Part shown: in pieces, positions 16,305 through 25,343 of the stretch | Numbering within the stretch: the stretch's first letter is position 1 | Layout: each line of letters begins with the position of its first letter | NCBI RefSeq assembly: GCF_000012945.1 | Contig: NC_007509.1 | Location: forward strand, 620,001 to 684,000 | Origin: Burkholderia lata | GTDB lineage: Bacteria; Pseudomonadota; Gammaproteobacteria; Burkholderiales; Burkholderiaceae | Direction: 5' to 3' | DNA: 64,000 nucleotides | Position numbers and translations under genes: made by a program | Notes under the pieces: generated by a model | Seen by the model: the letters and a program-made list of their open reading frames with translations, nothing else | Database searches by the model: none | What the model was told of the DNA's origin: nothing

Positions 16305-17288
16305 TCAGCCGGCGGAGCGGCGCGCGCGGCGCAGCGTATCCGACGGCGATTCTCCGAACGTTTCGCGGTACAGGATCGCGAAGCGGCCGAGATTCGCGAA
16401 GCCGCAGCCGAGCGCGACGTCCGCGACACGCTCAGCCTCGCGCGCATGCAGCAACTGGTCGCGCGCACGTTCGAGACGCCGCTCGCGCACGAGTTGCATC
16501 GGACTGCCGTGCGAGAAGCGCTGGAAGCCGTCGAGCAGCGTGCGTACCGGCACGCCGGCCGCCAGCGCGATATCGGCCAGCGTGATGGGCTCGCACGCGT
16601 GCTCGACGATGTAGGCCTCCGCGCGCTTGACCGTGCGCGGCACGAGCGCGGTCCCGCCGGGCCGCGTCTGGCAGTGATGCGGCTGGCCGGCGAGCAGCAG
16701 CGAGATGACGAGCCGTTCGAATTCGAGCGCGATGCGGCGGTCGCGCTGGGCAAGCGCGACGGTCTCCGGCGAGGACGCCATCACGCGCAGTTGCGCGAGC
16801 CACGGCTGCAGTTCCTGCCGCGTCAGGTCGAGCGTGGGCTCGATCTGCAGATGGTCGTGGCCCGTATGTGCGAGGATCGCGCGCCTGTCGATGCGCACGA
16901 AGAACTGCTCGCAGTCGCGTGAAAACGTGCCGCCGAACCGGGTGGCCGGCCCGACGATCACGCCCTGGGTCGGCCCGGCGATCGTGCGCCGGCCGCCGAC
17001 GTTCAGGTCCGCGTAGCCGCCGAGACTGAGGATGGCCAGGTAGTAATCCTCGATTTCGCCGGCATCGACGCTCATGGTGCCGGCATAGCCGATGGTGCCG
17101 AATCCGACGCTGTCGATCCGGACATGATCCATGTACGCGGAATAGCCGCCGCGCGAACTGCCCGGCGTGAGCCGATGCGGCTGCAGTACCGCGGCAATAC
17201 GTTCGCGCGTGTCGTCGAGGTCGTCGGATTCGAAATAACGATATCGCCGAAGCAGGGTCGGCTCGATCGGCAAGGAAGCAGTCAGCAT
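16305..17288 (-). CDS. AraC-family regulator of the dioxygenase operon
   Basis: The 327-residue protein has an N-terminal ligand-binding half of the AraC_binding_2 type (PGSSRGGYSAYMDHVRIDS, VGPATRFGG, CEQFFVRIDR) and two helix-turn-helix motifs at the C-terminus (LADIALAAGVPVRTLLDGF; ALGCGFANLGRFAILYRETFG). This is the layout of regulators such as AndR that activate aromatic dioxygenase operons. It lies at the head of the seven-gene cluster and points the same way. ATG at 17288 (MLTASLPIEPTLL) is chosen although the frame runs to 17369. The inducer is unknown, presumably the aromatic substrate. Confidence 0.87.
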   Translation of the reverse strand: MLTASLPIEPTLLRRYRYFESDDLDDTRERIAAVLQPHRLTPGSSRGGYSAYMDHVRIDSVGFGTIGYAGTMSVDAGEIEDYYLAILSLGGYADLNVGGRRTIAGPTQGVIVGPATRFGGTFSRDCEQFFVRIDRRAILAHTGHDHLQIEPTLDLTRQELQPWLAQLRVMASSPETVALAQRDRRIALEFERLVISLLLAGQPHHCQTRPGGTALVPRTVKRAEAYIVEHACEPITLADIALAAGVPVRTLLDGFQRFSHGSPMQLVRERRLERARDQLLHAREAERVADVALGCGFANLGRFAILYRETFGESPSDTLRRARRSAG

Positions 17289-18183
17289 GGCGGATCTTCT
17301 TTGCGTATGCGTGGGGAGCCCGGGGGGCGAGAAAACGATCGATGCGGAACCTTCCGGGAGTGCACCCACTGTACACGTTTGCCGTTCGGGTCAATAAACC
17401 GGGCAATTTCGTCCGCTGGCGAACGCCAGAAAATTGCCGGAACCGGACACACAACGGCGCCATCCTGCGGAAAACGGCCAGATCGCGATTTTCGGCCCGC
17501 CAGCAACCGGTCGATGCTTTCGTGCGCGGTCGGCCGGCAGCGCATCCTGCCGTCGGCTGATCCCGAGTCGCTCGGCGGCTCGCCAACGCATCAGAAGCGG
17601 CTCGATCACGGCTACCACGATCTTCCGACGATCCAGCTCCCGCATGCTCATGGTGATCAGTCCGGGTTGGCCCACGATGCGCTCCGGCAGTTCGAACCGC
17701 CGCCAGCATGCCGGCAGTCAAAAGCACGACATCTGTAAATAGCCAGAACACGACATTACTGAAAAGCCCTGAAAAACTAAAAGGCGATCATCAGCGTGAT
17801 GTAATCAGGTTTCGCACGACGCGCGGCAGAGTCCGCCAACGCTGCAACGGCACCGCAGGGGAGTTGACGCGGATCTTCGCAAGACCACGGCCAATGACGA
17901 TGTGAATCCGCGACGTGCAACTTCATGAATTCACGAGGATTTCGCACCTTCCGGCCAATGCGGGCCGGCGAAGTGCCAACCGTGCTTCGCAAACGGCGAC
18001 AAGTTCATTTTGGTCAACGCTGCCCAGCACTCGACACAGCGCGATCAACAATCGTGATGCGCAGAAGCCCCGTGGGCAAACCCGCCGCGCGCGCTCGCCT
18101 GCCGCGGCGTGCTACTCTCGCAAATGGCACCGGCCAAGACAGTTCAGTGGTGCGCGACCAGTGAACATGGTGGATTCACGCAT
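17289..18183. other. Gene-poor gap with one transposase scar
   Basis: About 895 bases lie between the AraC gene (minus) and the sensor kinase (plus). Apart from the IS1202-like remnant at 17545-17651 I find no convincing coding sequence. The remainder includes a less G/C-rich stretch around 17740-17800. It must hold the promoters of both flanking units. Confidence 0.5.
17545..17651 (-). pseudogene. N-terminal remnant of an ISNCY/IS1202-type transposase
   Basis: The minus strand from 17651 reads MSMRELDRRKIVVAVI followed by RWRAAERLGISRRQ and then loses sense. That is the start of IS1202/ISNCY-group transposases, which begin M-S-M-R-E-L-D-R-x-K-V and continue with an R-A-A-E-R-L-G-(I/L)-x-x-R-Q helix-turn-helix. 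The remaining several hundred codons are absent. A matching internal fragment of the same group occurs at 41190-41399. The scar shows past IS activity next to the dioxygenase operon. Confidence 0.6.
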
Positions 18184-19626
18184 ATGTACTCGATCTTGCC
18201 CGCGTTTGTCTCTGCGTTGTTTCTCGGGTTTGGCCTCTACGTGCTGGCCACCAAGGGGCTCACGCGGGTATCCGTCCCGTTCGCCTTGATGTGCGCGACT
18301 ACCTTCGTCTGGCAGGGAACATGGGCCTTCCTGTTCCAGACGACCGACGCGGACGTCGCCAACGTGTTGGTCAAGGCAGGTTATCTGTTCATCCTTTTTC
18401 TGCCGACGACCTTCTATCATTTCGTGACGGAGGTCGTGTCGCGTCGGGACGAGCGGCCGGTCATATTCGCGTCCTACGGACTCTGCGTCCTGCTGGCCGT
18501 GCTGCTGGTCACGAGCAATACGGTCGTCGATGGATTCCGCCTGCATTTCTTCGGCCCGTATCCCAAGGCGGGCCCACTGCATCCGCTGCACGTCGTGCAG
18601 ACGGTATGCCTGGTCGGCCGCAGCGGTTGGCTCCTGATCGAGGCAAGACGACAGGGGCGGGCGCGCGACGTCCGGCAGTTGCTCACTCAATGTCTCGTCA
18701 GCCTGGGCCTCTACTCGCTCGCGGCGACCGACTATGCGGTGAACTACGGCGCCGAGTTCTATCCGGTGGGGGTGCTGTTCATCGCGATCAGTCTCGGGAT
18801 TCTCGCGATGTCGATCGTCCGCTATGGCCTGATGGGCCCTTATCTCCTGGCCGCGACGGTCGCGCACGAAGTGGCCACGCCGCTGGCGGCGATCGGCCTG
18901 CACGCGGACGAGCTGCGCAACGTCCTGCCCGTGCTGTTGCGCGGGTATCGGCTGGCGGTGGAGCAGCGGTTGTGCGCCGACGATTTGTATCCTGGACAGC
19001 TGGAGCGGCTATCGACGCTCGCGTCGTCGATCCGGCGTCAGGTCGACACCACGAGTACGGTGGTCGAGATGTCGCTGGCGTCCTTTACGCTGGACCGACT
19101 CGATCGCCACAGCTTCGCGGCCTATCCGATACGGGCCTGTGTCGACGCCGCAGTGGATCGCTTTCCGTTCCGTCCGGGTGAGCGAGACCGCGTATCGGTC
19201 GACACGATCGATCCGGACATCCGGTTTTTCGGATCCGATTCGCTCGTGATCTTCGTCATCTTCAATCTGCTGAAAAACGCCCTGTACGCGATCCACGCAA
19301 GCGGCCGTGGGCAGATCGAGATCGACGCTCATCGCAGCAACGGTTACTGCGTGGTGCGTTTCAGCGATACGGGCCCGGGCATCCCCCCCGATGTGCTTCC
19401 CCAGATCTTCGATGCCTTTTTCTCAACCAAGTCACACGGTCGCGGCGCCGGCATGGGCTTGAGCTTTTGCCGCCGCGTATGTGAAGCGCTCGGCGGCACC
19501 ATCACGTGTGAATCCTCCCCCGGCGTCCGGACCACATTCACGATTCGGCTGCCGGAGCCCGGTGCGCCGGCGGACGACACACTGCGCGATCCGCCGGCGC
19601 TTCCCCGGCGCTATCGCATCGGGTAA
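18184..19626 (+). CDS. 7TM sensor histidine kinase, CqsS/LqsS-like
   Basis: The 480-residue protein has an N-terminal membrane domain of about seven helices (residues 5-220), as in the HisKA_7TM class, then an H-box TVAHEVATPLAAI with His228, an N-box FNLLKNALY (Asn361, Asn365), DTGPGIP and GAGMGLSFC. The stretch FPFR...FFGSDSL...FNLLKNALY is very like Vibrio CqsS and Legionella LqsS, the kinases that sense alpha-hydroxyketones. There is no cqsA/lqsA synthase here. ATG 18184 (MYSILPAFVSALF) puts the first helix at the N-terminus. The gene is convergent with the thioesterase-like gene and next but one to a matching regulator. Confidence 0.85.
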   Translation: MYSILPAFVSALFLGFGLYVLATKGLTRVSVPFALMCATTFVWQGTWAFLFQTTDADVANVLVKAGYLFILFLPTTFYHFVTEVVSRRDERPVIFASYGLCVLLAVLLVTSNTVVDGFRLHFFGPYPKAGPLHPLHVVQTVCLVGRSGWLLIEARRQGRARDVRQLLTQCLVSLGLYSLAATDYAVNYGAEFYPVGVLFIAISLGILAMSIVRYGLMGPYLLAATVAHEVATPLAAIGLHADELRNVLPVLLRGYRLAVEQRLCADDLYPGQLERLSTLASSIRRQVDTTSTVVEMSLASFTLDRLDRHSFAAYPIRACVDAAVDRFPFRPGERDRVSVDTIDPDIRFFGSDSLVIFVIFNLLKNALYAIHASGRGQIEIDAHRSNGYCVVRFSDTGPGIPPDVLPQIFDAFFSTKSHGRGAGMGLSFCRRVCEALGGTITCESSPGVRTTFTIRLPEPGAPADDTLRDPPALPRRYRIG

Positions 19627-19639
19627 GGTGGTCTCACGT

Positions 19640-20113
19640 TCAGTTCGCGGCGGACGGCAGGATCAGTTCGTACGCCTTGACCCGCTCGATGATGCCCGGC
19701 GGAAACCGGCGGATCCGCTTGTCGGAACCGGCAAACACGATTTGCTGATACCCCAGCGACACCTGGCGTCCGTCAACGTAGAAGCGAAACAACAGATAGG
19801 CCGAACATTGCCGAACCTCGAACGTGTTGAGAAAGCAATCGACACGTTGGAACGGAAATGTCTCCTGGACGTATTCCTGGTGCGCGCGCTTCGTCACGAA
19901 CGCCCCGCCAGCCGCCAGCAGGTTGTTGTGGATGCATTCGTGGAACCAGCGTTCACGGCACACGCCCTGCCATTCGAAGTAGCGTGCGAAATAGGTATTC
20001 ATGAAGGCATTGGAATCCTTGAGGTAAATGTCGACCACGTGGTGGAAGGTTTTCTCGGACTGATGCGCCGTTTCGTTGGAAAGGACGTGAAGAATCGCGT
20101 CTCGCGTCAACAT
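19640..20113 (-). CDS. Hotdog-fold acyl thioesterase-like protein
   Basis: The 157-residue product has the pattern DSNAFMNTYFARYFEWQGVCRERWF, close to hotdog acyl-CoA/ACP thioesterases, whose core reads D/E-x-N-x-x-x-x-x-Y-F-x-x-Y-(F/L)-x-W-Q-G-x-C-R-E and which in enediyne and polyene pathways release the acyl chain. Strands YVQETFPFQRVDCFLN and YLLFRFYVDGRQVSLG complete the fold. ATG 20113 has GGAG seven bases upstream. It lies between a CqsS-like kinase and its LqsR-like regulator, so it could make or clear an acyl-derived signal; that link is inference. It could also be a 4HBT-type housekeeping thioesterase. Confidence 0.6.
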   Translation of the reverse strand: MLTRDAILHVLSNETAHQSEKTFHHVVDIYLKDSNAFMNTYFARYFEWQGVCRERWFHECIHNNLLAAGGAFVTKRAHQEYVQETFPFQRVDCFLNTFEVRQCSAYLLFRFYVDGRQVSLGYQQIVFAGSDKRIRRFPPGIIERVKAYELILPSAAN

Positions 20114-20344
20114 GGATAACTCCTTGAGTCGCTACTGGCGGTAGCTGCGCATTCCTTCAACGAGAAGGAATGGCCCGATTCTCCCCGTGCAATTCTGCTG
20201 AGCGGCGAGATTGAAACATTCCGGATTTGCAAATGCGGAACAGTTGATGTGCGTCCCACTTTCGCCGGATAATTGCCGCGATAATCATTCGCGGTAATTC
20301 GTCTCCGATACCGCATCTTCTTCTGCTGATTTATCGAGACTCTT

Positions 20345-21283
20345 ATGCAACCCTTCGTTAGGCAGCCGGTGCTTTTTCCCGTGTCCGTGGTATTTGTCGA
20401 CGACAATCCGGATTTCCTGCAGGCGCTGCGGGGCGCATTTCCGGACGAACGCCTGAACCGCTTTTTTACGCACCCCCAGGCGGCGCTCGACTTCGTGTCG
20501 TCGCGTGACACGGAGGTGCCGCCCCTGGCTGCGGACTATTTCGGTGCGGAGAAAACCGGCGGGAATGCGATCGGCGAGGATGCACTCGCCGATCCCGCCC
20601 GATTCGAGGCGGTGGGCGCGGTGGTCGTAGACTATTCGATGCCGGAGGTCGACGGCATCCAGTTTCTGACCTCCATCCGCAACGCGAACTGCACGAAAAT
20701 CCTGCTCACCGGCGTCGCCGACGAGCGCGAGGCGGTGGCCGCGTTCAACGCGGGACTGATCGATTGCTATCTGAAGAAAACCGACGTCGAGATGGCGCGC
20801 AAGCTGGCAACCGCGCTGGACACCGCGAAACGCAAGTGCTGCGCGGCCCGCGGGCACATCAGCCTGCATGAGGCGGGGGCGACCTACCGGGATCCACGGG
20901 TCGTCAAACTGATCGATGAGGTGGCCGCGCGGGAAGGCATCGTCGAATACTACTGGCGCCCCAATCAGGACGCGGTGCTGATGTTCGATGCCGCCGGCGC
21001 GCCAAGTGTATTGCTCGCCTGGAACGAAGAGGACTGGTCGTTCCACTGCGATATCGTGTCCGACGCGGGCGGACCGGCCGAATTGCGCCAAGGCATGGAA
21101 GCGCGCCGCATCATGCCGCTATTCTGGCCATCCCAGGCCTATCGGCCGGGCCTCGCGGACATTCGCTGCGCGGCCCCGCTACCCGTTCCGGAATGGCCCG
21201 GCACGTCTTATAGCTGGATCCGTCTGGATGATCCGGCCACCGAGCGCGAACTGCCCACATGGGCAAAATGGCGTCACGCGTAA
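20345..21283 (+). CDS. LqsR-like response regulator with unknown output domain
   Basis: The 312-residue protein has a receiver domain with an unusually long insertion: acidic DD at 19-20, then about 40 extra residues, then phosphoacceptor Asp96 (VVVDYSMPEVDG), Thr122 (LLTGVAD) and Lys144 (CYLKK). The C-terminal half (about 160-312) is not a DNA-binding domain; it contains YRDPRVVKLIDEVAAREGIVEYYW, and then DAVLMFDAAGAPSVLLAW. This resembles the LqsR-like regulators that pair with LqsS kinases. Its output mode is not known. It is divergent from the thioesterase-like gene, with 231 bases between their starts. Confidence 0.8.
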   Translation: MQPFVRQPVLFPVSVVFVDDNPDFLQALRGAFPDERLNRFFTHPQAALDFVSSRDTEVPPLAADYFGAEKTGGNAIGEDALADPARFEAVGAVVVDYSMPEVDGIQFLTSIRNANCTKILLTGVADEREAVAAFNAGLIDCYLKKTDVEMARKLATALDTAKRKCCAARGHISLHEAGATYRDPRVVKLIDEVAAREGIVEYYWRPNQDAVLMFDAAGAPSVLLAWNEEDWSFHCDIVSDAGGPAELRQGMEARRIMPLFWPSQAYRPGLADIRCAAPLPVPEWPGTSYSWIRLDDPATERELPTWAKWRHA

Positions 21284-21465
21284 GCGATCCTTCTCCCGTC
21301 TCCAAACGGAAAGGATCGGCGAAGCGGTGCTGTCGTCGACTCGGTAGCCATTCGAATTGGAATAATCCCTGTCAATGTTGACAGTTATCGGCGGCACGGA
21401 ATTTTGTTCTAATTGCGCCTTATTCCGAGGGCCGCCCATTTTTCCATTAGACGGCACATCCGTTC

Positions 21466-21495
21466 CGAGCAGACCGTTGACCAACGGTCTGCTCG
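21466..21495. repeat. Perfect 14-base inverted repeat (palindrome)
   Basis: CGAGCAGACCGTTG at 21466-21479 and CAACGGTCTGCTCG at 21482-21495 are perfect inverted repeats separated by two bases. This is the only long perfect palindrome seen in the 359-base gap 21284-21642, between the response regulator (plus) and the AraC gene (minus), which converge here. It could be a bidirectional terminator, although no T-tract follows, or an operator or recombination site. The rest of the gap shows nothing else recognisable. Confidence 0.7.
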
Positions 21496-21642
21496 CGCTT
21501 CCAATATCGATCGATTCTCGATCCGATGTTGTCGTGATGCTTCACGAAAGCCGCTGCGACAAACAATCCATAAATTTCCGACTGTTCGACGCGAAACGCT
21601 GGATCGGACATGTATCCGACCGACAGGGTTTTCAACGGTCCG

Positions 21643-22563
21643 TTAATCGCCCGACTCGCTCGCGAAATCATGGCGATACGCGCGGGGAGAACACCCCACG
21701 ATGCGCTTGAACGCGTGTCCGAACGCGCTATCCGAGTCGTAGCCCAGCCTCTGCGCGATCGCCGATATCGACGCGTTCGAGCGTCGTAGCTCCCGCATCG
21801 CGAGCTGCACGCGCCAGCGCAGCACGTACTCGAGCGGCCCGAATCCCAGCCGCCGCTTGAAATGCAGCGCGAACGTCGAACGCGATACGTGGCAGCAGGT
21901 CGCGAGTTCGTCGACCGTCCAGCGTCGCGCGGGCTCCGCATGAATGGCGACGAGTGCCGTGCTGACCCGGGCATCCGCGAACCCGGCAAGCCAGCCGACG
22001 TCGCTGTTCGCGCCGTCGTCCACATAACGCCGCAGGATCTCGACCAGCATCATGTGACCGAGATGTCGAACCATCAACGACGCGCCCGGCGACGGCTTGC
22101 CGAATTCATGTGCGAGCCGCTGCAGCGCCCAGCGCAACACCGCCGCCTGCTCGGAGTCGCCGCTGACGATGACCACGGGCGGCAGGCTGCCCAGCAGCAG
22201 CGGCATGCCTTCCTCGTACGAGAAGCGGCCACCGATCAGGAAGCAATTCACCGGTTCGCCATAGTGCGCGATACCGCGTTCGACGTTCCGGTACACGTCG
22301 GCGGCAGGCACCTGCGGAACCGATGGATCGCTCGCCAGCGCAAATGCCCGCGGCGATGCGAGCAGGAAGCAGTCGCCCGTGCGCAGCTGGATCGGCGGTC
22401 CGGCGCCGTCGACGGTCAGCCAGCAACTTCCTTCGACAACCGCATTGAACTTGATTCCCTCGGGCGGTGGAATGGCCACCGCCCACTCGCCGCCTGCTCT
22501 CAGGCCGGTGAAATACGAATCGCGCGTTTCCAGCAGCGCCAGCACTTCCGATAGCGGATCCAC
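21643..22563 (-). CDS. AraC-family regulator (cupin_6 type), divergent from an SDR
   Basis: The 306-residue protein has the cupin_6 half (FNAVVEGSCWLTVDG, LRTGDCFLLAS, EEGMPLLLGSLPPVV) and a C-terminal pair of helix-turn-helix motifs (TVDELATCCHVSRSTFALHFK; RLGYDSDSAFGHAFKRIVG). GTG at 22563 gives the family start MDPLSEVLALLE and has GGAG seven bases upstream; TTG at 22569 would be too close to that site. It is divergent from the SDR at 22703 with 139 bases between starts. AraC genes of this type commonly activate the adjacent oxidoreductase, so this pair is probably one regulatory unit. Confidence 0.87.
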   Translation of the reverse strand: MDPLSEVLALLETRDSYFTGLRAGGEWAVAIPPPEGIKFNAVVEGSCWLTVDGAGPPIQLRTGDCFLLASPRAFALASDPSVPQVPAADVYRNVERGIAHYGEPVNCFLIGGRFSYEEGMPLLLGSLPPVVIVSGDSEQAAVLRWALQRLAHEFGKPSPGASLMVRHLGHMMLVEILRRYVDDGANSDVGWLAGFADARVSTALVAIHAEPARRWTVDELATCCHVSRSTFALHFKRRLGFGPLEYVLRWRVQLAMRELRRSNASISAIAQRLGYDSDSAFGHAFKRIVGCSPRAYRHDFASESGD

Positions 22564-22702
22564 GCTCAAGCTCCGGACGATCTCGACGAAAAACCGGATT
22601 CTATTGCATTCACAGTCCGGGGGTATCGCCGGAGAATGATTTCGTGCAGTGACGCGGCCGACAGGCGGGCGCGCGCTTCACGCATCGTTCCAGGAGCCTT
22701 CA

Positions 22703-23668
22703 ATGACGAGCAGGCAACACCCCCTTCATTCCGGATTCGGCGCCGCATCGACGGCAAACGACGTACTGGTCGATCTCGACCTTGACGGCAAGACCGCGAT
22801 CGTCACGGGCGGCCATTCGGGTCTCGGCCTGGAAACGACGCGCGCGCTGGCTCAGGCTGGCGCGACCGTCATCGTCGGCGCACGGAATGCCGATGCTGCA
22901 CGCGAAGCAACGCGCGGCATCGCCGGTGTGGAGATCGCGGCGCTCGACCTCGCCGATCTCGCGAGCGTGGCCGCATTCGCGGCGCGGTTCGTCGAGGCGC
23001 GCCGCGACGTGGACATCGTCATCAACAGCGCGGGCGTCATGGCGTGCCCGGAGACGCGTGTCGGCGATGGGCTGGAAGCGCAGATGGCCGTCAATCATCT
23101 TGGCCATTACGCGCTCGTCAACGGACTGTGGCCGGTGCTCGCGCAGGGCGACGGCGCCCGCGTGGTCGCGGTGTCGTCGCTCGGGCACCGGCTGTCACCG
23201 ATTCGCTGGGATGACGCCCAGTTTGCGCACGGCTACGACAAATGGCTGGCGTACGGGCAGTCGAAGACCGCCAACGCGCTGTTCGCGGTACAGCTCGATG
23301 CGCTCGGTGCCCCGTATGGCGTGCGCGCCTATTCGCTGCATCCGGGCAAGATCGCGACACCACTGCAGCGCCATCTGACACGCGAAGAGATGATGGCGCA
23401 GGGCTGGGTGGACGAGCACGGCCTGCCAATCGATCCGACCTTCAAGACGCCTGCCCAGGGTGCGGCAACCCAGGTCTGGGCGGCAACGTCGCCGCGTCTT
23501 GCCGGGATCGGTGGTGTCTATTGCGAGGATTGCGACATCGCGGTTGTCACGCAGGGAAACGAGGAATCGGGCGTGCGGCCGCATGCGATCGATCCGGAGG
23601 AGGCGGCCCGTCTGTGGGCGTGGTCCGCGGCGCTGACCGGGATCGATGCCTTCGCGGTGCGCCGTTGA
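22703..23668 (+). CDS. SDR family oxidoreductase (retinol-dehydrogenase-like)
   Basis: This 321-residue SDR has the loop TGGHSGLG, the motif NSAGVMA, and the catalytic Tyr/Lys in YGQSKTANALF, with LHPGKIATPL after it. The long form and the YGQSK-x-A-N sequence group it with retinol-dehydrogenase/WW-domain-oxidoreductase-like SDRs, which act on aldehydes, ketones or alcohols with NADP. The start at 22703 has AGGAG eight bases before it. It is divergent from the AraC gene and likely its target. The natural substrate cannot be read from sequence. Confidence 0.86.
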   Translation: MTSRQHPLHSGFGAASTANDVLVDLDLDGKTAIVTGGHSGLGLETTRALAQAGATVIVGARNADAAREATRGIAGVEIAALDLADLASVAAFAARFVEARRDVDIVINSAGVMACPETRVGDGLEAQMAVNHLGHYALVNGLWPVLAQGDGARVVAVSSLGHRLSPIRWDDAQFAHGYDKWLAYGQSKTANALFAVQLDALGAPYGVRAYSLHPGKIATPLQRHLTREEMMAQGWVDEHGLPIDPTFKTPAQGAATQVWAATSPRLAGIGGVYCEDCDIAVVTQGNEESGVRPHAIDPEEAARLWAWSAALTGIDAFAVRR

Positions 23669-24060
23669 CGTCTAAGCGCTCATGGCGGCATGCACGGCCA
23701 GCGGCAGCGACAGGGGCATGCGGCCGGTGCGGGTCCCCGCGCGGCCGCTTATCCCGGGGGCCGCGCGATCGGGCTTGACCCGAATCCGGATTCACCGAGG
23801 GTCGCAGGTTGCCGCCCGCATCGTGACGGCGGCGATCGACCGGGTTCATGTTGGACACGCGCGGCTGTGCAGCGCCGAGGCATCCTGCAAGGGTGCGATA
23901 GTGCGCGACCATTCCCTGCATACGCATAACAAAAGCTGAAATCGGTTTTTCACGCGCTACGCGCGCGTCCCTATACTTTGCGAGGCTCCGCAGGCAGCGA
24001 TTCGCATATGCCGCGATCGCGCGACGCAGCGCCCGATCTTCTCAAACAAGGACTTGCCGA
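23669..24060 (+). promoter_or_regulatory. Gap with candidate promoter of the SfnB-like gene
   Basis: This 392-base gap has no credible gene. TATACT at 23972-23977 with TTTCAC 18 bases before it could be a sigma-70 promoter, 84 bases before the ATG at 24061. The flanking AAAGCTGAAATCGGTTTTTCACG is the A/T-rich part of the gap. Confidence 0.35.
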
Positions 24061-25278
24061 ATGACTGCCCGTGATGCCGTCGATCCGCGCGACGCGTTGC
24101 GCGACGCGCTTGCCGCGCTGCCCGATCTCGCGAATGCGATTGGGCAGGATGCCGCGCAACGCGAGGCGCGTCGCGAACTGCCATTCGAGGGTTTCTCGAT
24201 CTTCCGTCGCTCGACACTGGGCGTGCTGCGGATTCCGGCAGAGCGCGGCGGCCTCGGCGGCACGCTGGTCGATCTGTTCGACACGATCGCGACGCTGGCT
24301 GCCGCCGATTCGAATCTCGCGCACGCGCTGCGGATCCACTACGACCAGATCGAGACGCTGCGGCTGTCGCCGCGCACGCCGTTCAACGACGTGCAGCTCG
24401 AGCGCGCGCTGGCCGGCGCGATCTTCGGCGGCGCGTCGACCGAGCGCGGCACGTCGCGTCCCGGTGAGAACACCACCGTGCTGCGCCGGGACGGCGATCA
24501 CTATCGCTTGACGGGCCGCAAATATTATTCGACCGGCACAGCGTTTGCCGATTTCGCGCGCATCAACGTGGAGAACGAGCAGGGCGACGCGGTCGCCGTG
24601 ATCATTCCGGTCGCGCGGGACGGCGTGCAGGTGCTCGACGACTGGGACGGCATGGGCCAGCGCATGACCGCGAGCGGCAGCCTGTTGCTGAACGACGTGC
24701 AGGCGTTCGCGGATGAAGTCGCCGCGCGCGACGGCTCGACGCTCGTCGGCCGCCATTGCGGCGCGCTGCGGCAGCTGCATCTCGTCGCGACGGGCGCAGG
24801 CATCGTGCGCAACGTGGTTGCCGATGCGCGCCGCTACGTGCTCGCGCACGGCCGCCCGGTGCTGCACAGCCCGGCGCCGACCGCGCGCGACGATCATTTC
24901 ATCCAGCAGGTCGTCGGCGAGCTGTCCGCGCACAGCCACGCGATCGACGGGCTCGTGCGTGAGAACGCACGGGCGCTCGACCGTTCCGCCGACGCGATCG
25001 AAGCCGGCGACGCCGATGCGCATGCCCTTGTGCTCGACAGCGCGCTCGCAACGGCACGTACCCAGCTCATCGTCAGCAAGCTTGCGCTGCATGCGGCGGA
25101 GCGGCTGTTCGAAGTTGGCGGCGCGTCCGCGACGGCGCGCGAACACAACTTCGACCGGCACTGGCGCAACCTGCGCACGATCTTCAGTCACAACCCGCTG
25201 CTGCACAAGGCGCGCGTGATCGGCGACTACGAGCTGAACGGCGTGACGACGCACCTGACCGAAGGCCGCGTGTTCTGA
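24061..25278 (+). CDS. SfnB-type acyl-CoA-dehydrogenase-fold oxidoreductase
   Basis: This 405-residue protein has the acyl-CoA dehydrogenase fold: FRRSTLGVLRIPAERGGLGG, LTGRKYYSTGTAFADFARI and a C-terminal four-helix bundle ending REHNFDRHWRNLRTIFSHNP. The RHWRN...H motif and flavin-binding plan match the DszC/SfnB group of flavin-dependent monooxygenases, used to oxidise or desulfurise organosulfur compounds under sulfate limitation, rather than beta-oxidation enzymes. It faces the LLM monooxygenase at 25344-26531 (convergent, 65 bases apart). With the nearby porin and sulfonate-binding-like protein it fits a sulfur-acquisition set. Confidence 0.8.
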   Translation: MTARDAVDPRDALRDALAALPDLANAIGQDAAQREARRELPFEGFSIFRRSTLGVLRIPAERGGLGGTLVDLFDTIATLAAADSNLAHALRIHYDQIETLRLSPRTPFNDVQLERALAGAIFGGASTERGTSRPGENTTVLRRDGDHYRLTGRKYYSTGTAFADFARINVENEQGDAVAVIIPVARDGVQVLDDWDGMGQRMTASGSLLLNDVQAFADEVAARDGSTLVGRHCGALRQLHLVATGAGIVRNVVADARRYVLAHGRPVLHSPAPTARDDHFIQQVVGELSAHSHAIDGLVRENARALDRSADAIEAGDADAHALVLDSALATARTQLIVSKLALHAAERLFEVGGASATAREHNFDRHWRNLRTIFSHNPLLHKARVIGDYELNGVTTHLTEGRVF

Positions 25279-25343
25279 CGCGGCCGTGCCGGTCCGGCGG
25301 GTATCAGCGTGACGACGCGCGACGGCGCATCCACGGCCCGACG

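Noticed and set aside
17777..17992. Minus-strand frame ending ...DYITLMIAF, recalling an outer-membrane C-terminus
   Set aside because: No upstream beta-strand pattern or start supports a protein; the terminal Phe is probably chance.
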